In this document: positions 55,051 to 64,000 of the stretch, one piece after another
Layout of the letters: every line of letters begins with the position of its first letter
Position numbering within the stretch: position 1 is the stretch's first letter
Notes under the pieces: model-generated
Database searches by the model: none
What the model saw: only the letters and a program-made list of their open reading frames with translations
What the model was told of the DNA's origin: nothing
Translations under genes and position numbers: made by a program
From: Istiophorus platypterus
Lineage: Eukaryota > Chordata > Actinopteri > Istiophoriformes > Istiophoridae
Reading direction: 5' to 3'
Assembly: GCA_016859345.1 (NCBI GenBank)
Contig: CM029121.1
Span: 23,616,843 to 23,680,842 of the forward strand
DNA: 64,000 nt

Positions 55051-56929
55051 GAAAATGAATTGGTTTAGATCTTCTTTTAAATCATCCGGTTTTCAGACTC
55101 CTTGCGTATTTTTTTGCCACATCAGACTTTTTTAGGTGACAATACATCTTGACTACTGTATAAACAAGATGGTAAATCAAGATATTGGGCACCGGCGTGT
55201 TTCTAGCCTTCAATAACATCAACTCCAATAAGTTGTTGTGTGACAATTAAATGGGAGCTGAAGTTGTTGAGTGTTGGAGAAAAAATTTGGTACCTTTTTT
55301 TAGAATATAAGAAAAAAAAAGGTTCAAATCTCTGTGTGAAGTTGAGACAGAAGCAAGACTCTGGTTCCCTACAGATCAGAGGCTGACGTTGTTGAAATGC
55401 TGTTTCTTTTTTCTCCCGTAGCTTTAACCCAGAGCTCGGATTCGTTGTCTGTTTTCCGAAAGGTTTTCCGGGAAACGCTGGGAAAGGCTTAGGAGGACGT
55501 AGTTGATGGGGGGGGGGCAGATTACGGCATCCGCCTGACAAATTAACCGAAGCAAACAGAGCGTTTGAGAGACAAGTCGCCTTTTGTGATTGAGTTTGTT
55601 TCCTCTGATCCGGGCTGAGCTCGCGTCGACTCAGGGTCTCGCAGAGCAGCGTCTCGCCGGTTTCCCTCCTATCGAGCTGCTGAGCAGAGGCAGCGAGTGA
55701 TCGCTTGACATGAAACATGGACAAGGAAACACACGAGTGGAAGTGTAGAAAAGAAAAGAAATAAATAAAAGGCTCAACCTGAGGACCTGCATCCCTCTGA
55801 TCGTAGCAGGTTTAGATGTTCGCCGTGACCTGGGAGATGCAAATGAGCACGGCGACAATAACTAATGAGGGGGTGTCATCTCCATGGTAATCTGTCCTTC
55901 ACTTAACCCTGCTGTAATGTTCGGTAACTTCTCTGGTTTGCATTGGTTTTTAGTGCGTTTTAGAAGAAAAGTATCTGTCCTGAAACAGAAACATCCTATT
56001 AGAGTATTTTGCCCAAGTATTTTGTGTACAAAAGTCTTAGCGTAGCTTAAGCCTTCGTGGGTCTTTATCAGCAGGGTTACGTTTTGCAAATATCGGATAG
56101 CTAATTTTGCAACTTGATCCTCCCGCAGTCTTCTAAACCTGCAAACCAAGCGGCAGATTGAAAAACATCCACCCAGCCGAGCTCGAACAGTCATGAAATA
56201 AAAAGAATTAAAGAAAACGGCCGTGAGCGCCTAGATCCAGATCTAGGAGCAGCTGAGCCAGAAGGAAACTGGAGCAAACCGTCTTTTTTCCTCTCTTTCA
56301 TTTCGGCCTTGAATTGGATTCAGCCAACAGACAACAGTGAAAGCAGAGGCTGCGGCTCCAGTTTCCCCCTTCGAGCTCGACGAGTCATCGGTTTGGATCT
56401 GCGTCGGCTCGCCGTGACCACGAGCTCGCTCAGTTAGAGCGATTCAGTATGGATCGGCGTTGGGAGTCACCCCCCAACCCCGTCCAGAGCCACGCACCTA
56501 TAGGGCTGTTCCTTCTGACGGCCCGGCCCGGCAACTTTAACCCTGCACACCCCTGAACCCTGTTTTTAAGAACTGCCTCAACCCGAGAGTAAATCCCCGA
56601 AGGGCCCGGCGCCTCTCACCCAGGGGGTCACAAGCAGGAAAAGCCCCCCCGGACGAATAGCCGCCCACCACCAGCCAATTCACCAGCCGGCGTCTTCCGG
56701 ATTGGCCTTTCTCTTCCACTTCTCCGTACCCGTTTTCTCTTCCCCAAGCTCTTCTCTCGAGTCTCATCAGTCTCCTCTGTCATGTGAGGGTGGTGAGGGT
56801 GGGTGGGGGGGGCAGCGTCTTCCTCTTCTATCTCCATCGCTTTGGCTTTTCTTGAGGGATCTGAAAACTTCATCACTGTTTGAGTGAAGGTCACATCGAC
56901 AGTTATTTTTCATTGTTCGACCCTCCCCC

Positions 56930-57280
56930 TCCGTCTTGTCTCCGCCGCCGTGATGAATGAGACGTCCCCGCTCATCAGCGAATCGCCGACAGCGGCTTTG
57001 TAATCATCGCGCCTCAATCCTGACACCGCGGCACCTCGTCCGATGGAAATGAGGAATGTCCTTTTGAGGAGGCGTGGGCGCGTAGCATGTGCGATGCAGT
57101 ATGCAGTACATACGTGTCAGCGCGCTTCACAGCGACAACCCCCCCCGTTGGAGACTCAGTGAGCTTTCGAGGGCAAAAATTGCTGGCGAAATTTTCACAA
57201 GTCTACAACCCGCAGGTGCAGTGCGGCAAACGTTGCACGGTGTTGTTCGGTGGGAAAAGCGCCGCAATCTGCTGGGCTGT
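56930..57280. other. GC/CpG-rich patch in intron 2
   Basis: CpG-dense stretch with repeated CGCCG and GCGC strings. No coding family is recognised in any frame. Confidence 0.3.
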
Positions 57281-57639
57281 CGTTCTGCAGTTTATTGTGA
57301 AGATAAATCACAGGTGGCATCATCACATCTTCCCTTCGCATCCGCAGTCTCTCTCTGGCTCAGCTGCTCTCGTGAAAAAATCTGAAGGGTCTGAGGAGGG
57401 AATAATACTGACGTTACAAGAGAATGAGATCCTTATAAAACGGAATTGATAACCGAAATACATTCTGTCTGAAAAACATTATAGCAGAAGTAATGGTGTC
57501 ATGCATAACCCCACATACCTGCAGTTGTAAGGATACAAAGTATTGACAGAGCATCTCTTGCATATACGCTCTAAGCCTCTTGGAGACGGCGGAGACATTG
57601 AAACGCCATCGTCTTTATAGCTGATGAGGAGAATGCATC

Positions 57640-57850
57640 CGGCGGAACGGGGTTACAGCGTTACCACCTCGCGTGGAGGCATGTTTCTGTCCAACCTGGC
57701 GAACGCGGGACCAGCCGGAAGCAGCCGGACGCCGAGGGGGAGCTCGCTGTGAAGCTCCGCGAAGCCGGCGAGGCGAAGCCGCAGATGCTGGCGATAAACA
57801 GCCAGCGCGGGTTGATCGCCACGAGCGAGTCCCCTCCTTTCCACACCGTC
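57640..57850. other. GC-rich patch open in several frames
   Basis: A 210-base CpG-rich island in AT-rich DNA, open on both strands. One + frame reads GELAVKLREAGEAKPQMLAI and continues open to 58,132. I recognise no family and see no strong splice sites at its edges. Confidence 0.3.
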
Positions 57851-59337
57851 ATTCGATACACTGCTACTGTAAAAATACTGTGTCGGCCTCTTCAAAATAA
57901 CTTAACACACTTAATGGTAAAGCCGGAAGACGTGAAACACACATATTTCATCATATGGAAACGGCTGCTGAAGTTTCTGTTAAAATATACAACATTCGTC
58001 TGCAGGATCAGCCCGTGTTTTGGTCACATGGACGTTTGCCTGATGAAGGTCAAAACTTTGCACAAAAGAAACCTTGTTACTAAAAACTTCAATTGTAACG
58101 TTCGCTTTAACGGGGAAATGTGCAGATTCTAAATCGGAGGCCCCCTCGCCCATAAAAACATATCATTAAATATACTTCAAATAAACGTCGAAAACTTTTT
58201 TTCCCCTTTTCAACCTAGACACTGCCCCACAAGCTCGTGTAGGACAAACAATGCAGACGCGTCCGAATGTGACTTCTCCTTCCAGACACGTCGCGGACAC
58301 TAAAGCGCCCATTATTATGGATATTTATACTGCTGGACGGCACGGAGATGTTTGCGGTGGCCCTGAAAGATGGTGCGACGCGTTTTAGTGCGATGTTTTG
58401 GCAGCACCGACTGTGGTGCATGCGTGTGTGTGTGTGTGTGGACGGTGGGAGGATTTGGGGATGGAGGGGTGGGGGATGCGGTGATGTCATAGTTGGCACG
58501 GCGACTTAAGAGACAACAACACTCTGCCAACATCCTCCCGCTGCCCTTTTCTAGCAGCAGCTCCCACCACATTTTCATGCCTGTTTTCGCTCTCAGGGTG
58601 GTCGTCGGCCCGTCGGCCCCTTGCTCGCCCTCGCTCTCGCTCCGACCTCACTCTCCTCTGCTCCAATAAAGTTTTTTTGGAGTTTCGGTCTGTAGCATCC
58701 TCATTATTCATCCATCCTCTATTGTTCTCTCTGGGCCTCAGCTTCGTAACGAAAACTATTAAATCTGCTATTTAAATAGAAACGTGCTTTTCTAAGAATT
58801 TAATCGTCATATAAGTGGTCAGGTATAGTTTTCTTTTTGTTATTTATTTATTTTTCTCTAGTGGTGGTAGCGACATTTTAAAGTCTTCTCCTCAGTGAAA
58901 AGCGTGAAGTTTTTATTGTAACTGCAATTTTGGCCGTGAAAGTAGTGTTACCTGACCAGTACTGTTTTTTTTAGGGTTTTAGGAGTTTTTGAAAAAAATC
59001 TGATGATGAATTTTCATCAGATATTCATAACATAAAGGTGTTTTGTTTTTTTTTGCTAAGAAAAAAGAATACAGACAAAGATGTGCCCTTGGCAGGACAT
59101 TTTATAGTTGAGGAATTAACTTCTGGCCGAAACCTTTTCTAAACTAGATTAAACATAACTTTAGCCTGTTTGTGGGGATGTTTCATCAGCCCTGAAAGAT
59201 CTTTGATGAGGCAAAATGGGCAAAAATTAATTAAAAAATAAAAATCACTCCGGGAAAATCTTCACATTTGTAGAACCGAATCTCCAACTTTGGTACGAAA
59301 AACTATTGATGTCAGACATTGGTGTTCACTTGAATGC

Positions 59338-59338
<1 letters not shown>

Positions 59339-59389
<51 letters not shown>

Positions 59390-59390
59390 A

Positions 59391-59424
<34 letters not shown>

Positions 59425-59426
59425 CG
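59339..59426 (+). repeat. (GT)n(GA)n compound microsatellite
   Basis: About 33 GT units with one TTTA interruption, then a GA run. Confidence 0.95.
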
Positions 59427-59499
59427 AGCTTTGGGGCATCACCATGGCAGTCCGCGGCAACAAAGGCTGAATAATGGACTTTGCAAAAGGAGCTAAGAG

Positions 59500-59730
59500 G
59501 CCCTTCTGGGAGCGCACGAAGAGGAGGAGACCGGGACGGCCGGCATTGTGGAAGCCGAAGTAGCCGCGGACGAGTCTGGCCTCGAGTACCGTGAAAATCC
59601 ACGCACCGAGCTACCAAAGAGCCCTGACTCCGCCGTCGGCGGCTCCCCGCCCTCCGTCCTCTCCTCTTTCTTCCCTCCGGCGTGTCGAACGGGACTATAG
59701 TGAGCCAACGCTCGAGCGCGGCTTTAAATC
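59500..59730. other. GC/CpG-rich patch in intron 2
   Basis: CpG-rich block (CCGCGGACGAG, CGCCGTCGGCGGC, CGCTCGAGCGCGGC). Function unknown; (CT)n follows at 59,795-59,822. Confidence 0.3.
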
Positions 59731-61248
59731 GGGTGAATAGTCCTCGTGGAAAAGACTGAAGAAGGTGGCGATCGGTTGGCCGATGATCTTTCTCTTTCTC
59801 CCTCTCTCTCTCTCTCTCTCGCTCGTCCTCCTTTATTCATGTGGTAATAACTCAACCACTCGTTGCTGATAATGAGTCGGAGCTATTTTAGAACCCAATC
59901 TGAAGCGATGAGCGCAGCGTTCGGAGCTGACTCGTTTTCTTTCTTTCTTTTTTTTCCTTTGTTTTGAATCACATTTTATCACGGTCATCTCGACCCAAAC
60001 GGGAGGTCGACCGGTCTTAAGGGGAGCGACGCTTTGCGGCGTCCTTCCAAACACATATATAGGTCTCCACATTTGTCGGGTCTTCGTCACGCGTCGGCGA
60101 GTTTTCCCGTACGTGTCCTGCTTTTAAAGGCCTTGTTTACCGCAGATTCGTGGCTCACCCACAGTCGGCCATGGTATAAATTCGATCGGCTTGGAGGGCA
60201 CGGTTCCGTGTACATACTGTATTTAAGCTGTGAAGAGGGACTTAAAAATTTTTTTTCCTCTGTTTTTAAAGATGAGAATCACTTGAACTGATTCCTTCGA
60301 GGACGATCCAGGGATTTGCGGGGAGGGGAATAGTTTTTTGTACATCCGCTGTGGTCGCTCCTTAAACCGACACCGTACTCTCGCCACTGTAAAAAGGATT
60401 TTAGGGGGGAGCTTGTTCTGCTGAAGCCTCCGGCCTCCTCCTCATCGCGTATCACTGACAGGATATGAACTCATATCACATAAATCATTACCGCACCGTA
60501 TAATGTGTATCATCTTTCCTAGTTAATATTTTAGACACATTTTTACCCGCAGTGCTTAGCTTTCTTTCTTTTCTTTTTTTTCTTCATTGCCATTGCAGCG
60601 CTCTGTTTAAACACATACGTCTCCCCTGCTCAGTCTGTGGATAAATGACCGTTAGTTATGCCCCAGACAGGCAGTTACGTGCAGAGCTTCTGTGGAATGA
60701 GACGAGTTACCAAACAGCATTAGAGAATTAAAAAGGTGCTTTTTAATCTTTTAAGAAACAAATGTATGTAATATCCACCGTTGTTGTTCTCTCTAAGATC
60801 TTAGTTTTCATTAATTCAATGGAGGTTTTTAGTATTAAATGTGGTTTGGCTAAAGCTTTATTTTAATTAATTTATTTTTACATGTGTTAAATCGAACCAT
60901 TTATTGACATTGCTGGTGGCTGTGCCTTATTACTGATTTGCTTATGTTGTCGCAAGATCAGATGCTCTTTATTTCACCTATTTATTGTCCATTAAGGAAG
61001 GAAAGGATTAGCTTAGTAGCTGCTGTATTTTTTTCTTTTCCTAGAGAGACTAGCAGCTAGCTGTTACTGACATAGAGGCTTTAACTGGCTTAGCAGCCCA
61101 ATCATTCAACACAGCCAAATCACAGGACCAGGATTAGCATCGGGAACTAAGACGCTGGCTTCCTGTTGCTGTTGTGAACCAGTGACAGTGATTGTGGTTC
61201 AGAGAGTAGGTTTGAATCCAGGAGATTACTTCTTCGGATCCTTGGTTT

Positions 61249-61275
61249 AAAAGAAAAGAAAAGAAAAGAAAAGAT
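61249..61275 (+). repeat. (AAAGA)n microsatellite
   Basis: About five AAAAG pentanucleotides. Confidence 0.9.
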
Positions 61276-62149
61276 GTGATTCGCGTCATTAATTTTGACG
61301 TGAAAAGTTAACTCGTCTTTGGCAGCCGAGGGGTTATTTACAGTGGCTCGGGTTTTCAAAGTCAGGCAATGTGTATTCAACTGAAGTAAAAAACAGGTAG
61401 CAAACAGGGCATGTATTTAATTGTTCATTTAGATAAGGCGCAGCAATGAAATATCATTAGTAGACTCTAATTATGCTTGTCCGAATGCTTTACATATTTT
61501 CATTTCTGCACAATTTGATATTACAACCTCCAGCCTCTTTCCAGCCATTGGAATTCAGTTGACGTGTTTTAAAGTTGCGGGACCTGAATTTGAATGGCGC
61601 GCACTGCAAAGCGAGACAGTGACTCAGCAGCCACTCGGCGCCGTTGGACAAAAAAAAACAGGCGGTTAGAGCGATGGATTTCCGACGCACGGAGACGGTC
61701 TCGGCTTCTTTGATTTTCCAATCCACTTCACGCCGCTATTATCTCCAAGCTCAGACAATGGTTCCAAGTCCCGGGGAAGGGACGATGCTCACACCAGACA
61801 AATGAGTCGGGAGCAGGGGGGTAATAACTTCTCCACGCCGTCTTCTATCAGGCGCCGTTGATTGGACGTGCGCATGGAGGCGAAGCCCGAGGCATCAGCT
61901 CAGCCGCATTAACCCACTCATTACTTGACCTAACTTGATTGACTTTTAACAGAAAATAAAGCCAGAGTTACAACGAAGGGATACGTAGAAATCCTGTGAC
62001 TAAAAAGTATTTTCATTAATAATTTCAGACAGCAGATGTAATTTTTTATCTCTCGCAGTATCCTAAGGCCACAGCTTTGTCTTCACTTTGCTTTCTGACT
62101 GAATAGTAGTTCAAAACTCAAAGATATTCACTTCACTCAAAAATAAAAC

Positions 62150-62315
62150 AAAGAAAGGCAGCGTGTCTTCACAAGTGAGAGGTTGGAGTTGAGGTGTTTT
62201 TGGCATTTTTGCTCAGAAAATAAACTTAAACGATGAATTATGCAACAGTTGCTGAATGATGCTCCGTCGATTGACTCATTGATTGATCGATTCGTTGTTG
62301 CGGCTCTAGTTGCAT
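62150..62315 (+). repeat. Dispersed repeat family A, copy 5 (3' part)
   Basis: Contains GTGTTTTTGGCATTTTTGCT, then AACTTAAACGATGAATTATG, GATTGATCGATTCG and TTGCGGCTCTAGTTG, the closing part of the family. Confidence 0.55.
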
Positions 62316-63399
62316 GTGATGTCATGCACCACTGCCTAGGGTTTTCCAACAGAGATATTCGTCGAGTGAACAGCATCCAGTGCTCATCATTTTCCCCCTA
62401 TTAACTTGAACTGATATTGATTTTTCATATATCTTGATCCCTCAGGTCAAGAACACATTTCCGATCTCAAAAGTACGGAAACGTGTCTTTCTTTGGTTTG
62501 TTAATTAGTTTTACTCTATAAAATGTCAAAAACAATTTCAAATGCTCATCACAAATTACCAAATTACGACGCGGCTCAAATATTTCTCTAAAAGGGAGGT
62601 GGGAACTGCTCCCTACGTCCTCAGGTACATAACTAAACGGGATTATCGTGTGCATCCATAGAAGTAGCTCCTGTTTGGAATTTTTTCTTTTCTTTTTTTT
62701 ACCTGAAGTCTTCCGATTCCTTGAACACAGCCCCCTCCCACGCCGGCGTGGAATGTGGAACATGCTATCTGGAGCAGCGCAGCGGCTGGGCCTCGGTCGA
62801 CCGGTGCTCCGTTTTAGCAGCCCTTAAACAGAGCGTTCTCGTTTTGGGAGTTCAGACATGGATATTTATATCAAGCGGGTCAGCGGAGGAAGAGCCGCAA
62901 CGAGCAGAGACGCTCGAGTTCCGTCTGACAAACGACTTTCCTTCCTCTGGGCCTCGGAAGTCGAGAACGGACACGTGCAAAACGCCAACAGAAAAGGGAG
63001 TGAAGGGTTCACCTCCCCGAGATCCTTAAGTCAACCGACAGAAACGGGCCAGATGACACAAGGCGTCTACTCTGCCACCAGAGCTATTTTAGTTGGGAAA
63101 AGTGGATCATTGCAGATGTGTGGCCTCGGTTAACAGAGATGCCCCTGGTGGATTACGCCTTACTGGGTGTATCTTTTTAGATCAGGCCATGTGCTACCAC
63201 AGTGACAGGTCAGATTTAGGTTTAAGGCTCATGCCGCATGTAAGAAATGGGCAGCATGATCTGCATTTGAGATATGGAACTACACCACAAAGTCTGGCTT
63301 CATTACCATGTTATGCCGCATAAGATAGCGAGGCACCGCTATGTTCCGTACACGTCACACGTGAACAAAACCAAAAGAAAAATATCTACTGTAGCATCA

Positions 63400-64000
63400 T
63401 ACATTTAGCTCCATGGGCAATGGACATCGACACAGTTTTTACAATTTTGCCTCCGTCCACCACCGCAATGGATTTGAAACAAAACCATCAAGGTGTGATT
63501 TAAGTGTCGAGCCTTTAGCTTCAATTCGAGGGCTTCAACAATAATATTGCATCAACCATTTAGGAATTACAGCCATTTTTATATGTGATGCCCAGATTTT
63601 CAGAGGCTCAAAAGTAACTGGAACAATGAGTTGACTGACAATCAATTTCATGGCCAGGTGTGCTCTCTTTGTCCTTTCATGGCGGATCAAGCAGATAAAA
63701 GGTCTTGAGTCGTATCCAAGTGCTGAATTTTGCATTTGGCATGGGAGCTTTTGATATGCGTTCCAAAGTGGTGTTGATGCAAATAAAAGAGGCATCATTA
63801 GGCTGAAAAAACAAAACAAACCTATCGGATGGATGGCAGCAACTTTAGAAGTGGCCAAACCAACATTTTTGTACATTCTTAAAAAAGAAGAAATAAACTG
63901 GCGAGATCAGCAACACCAAAAGGCCTGGAGGGACCACGGAAGATGACAAAAGTGGACGATCGTAGAAGTCTTTCCTAGAAAAACCCTTCACAACATCCAG
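63400..64000 (+). mobile_element. Tc1-like DNA transposon, 5' part (cut by window end)
   Basis: Same family and orientation as the element at 3092-3735. The left inverted repeat contains CACCGCAATGGATTTGAAAC and CATTTAGGAATTACAGCC. Past the terminal repeat, AGGCTCAAAAGTAACTGGAA and AAGCAGATAAAAGG lead to a decayed transposase start near 63,776 (ATGCAAATAAAAGAGG...ATTAGGCTGAAAAA). Stops and a frameshift break it, so it is inactive. It continues past base 64,000. Confidence 0.85.

Larger units (their letters stand above)
26591..64000 (+). other. map1a: map1a intron 2 (continues past the window)
   Basis: At least 37.4 kb. I looked for the expected next block (QR.LHHKSDVLETVVLINP-like) and found no match, so exon 3 is inferred to lie outside the window. 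Contents: Tc1-like elements, a MITE, a SINE, dispersed repeats, many microsatellites and a set of GC/CpG-rich patches. Large parts (26,600-27,600, 28,700-31,400, 33,600-37,130, 48,400-49,540, 60,000-62,100) show nothing I can identify. Confidence 0.7.

Noticed and set aside
55203..55724. 173-codon minus-strand frame without obvious repeats
   Set aside because: It looks like the best non-repetitive open frame in the intron, but I recognise no domain, the residue mix is not protein-like and nothing suggests a promoter. A blastp search against fish proteins would settle it.

Overview
This is vertebrate nuclear DNA, almost certainly from a ray-finned fish and probably a percomorph. The signs are short GT-AG-spliced exons in long non-coding stretches, very many (GT)n/(CA)n microsatellites, degenerate Tc1-like elements, a tRNA-derived SINE and several short repeat families that I recognise as common in teleost genomes. 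There are no bacterial-type operons. Most open reading frames are low-complexity or repeat artefacts.

Two protein-coding genes can be supported, both on the + strand and both cut by the window edges. (1) Positions 1-8913 hold the last seven coding exons of scamp2 (secretory carrier membrane protein 2): 270 residues in one continuous frame across six introns, then a 3' UTR ending near 11,100. The first roughly 60 residues, with the NPF repeats, lie upstream of the window. (2) From 18,937 the first two coding exons (18,937-19,222 and 26,489-26,590) of a MAP1-family microtubule-associated protein gene, best called map1a, are present. The second intron runs from 26,591 past the window end, so at least 37.4 kb of the right side is intron.

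The 7.8 kb intergenic interval (about 11,100-18,936) has CTCF-like motifs, a CpG-rich block near 16.4-16.9 kb, copies of fish repeats and, directly before the map1a start codon, about 1 kb of almost G-free polypyrimidine DNA with an internal 61-bp tandem repeat. map1a intron 1 holds a CCAT/CCCT array, a GAA tract, a fold-back palindrome and three copies of one dispersed repeat. Intron 2 holds three DNA-transposon copies, a SINE, many microsatellites, two notable palindromes and a CpG-rich block at 45.83-46.12 kb that could be an internal promoter for a shorter map1a transcript.

The two genes share no pathway: SCAMP2 works in vesicle recycling, MAP1A binds neuronal microtubules. Their adjacency is of evolutionary interest, because SCAMP and MAP1 paralogues lie on the same chromosome three times in human. 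I found no new protein-coding system. The unusual content is structural and regulatory DNA.
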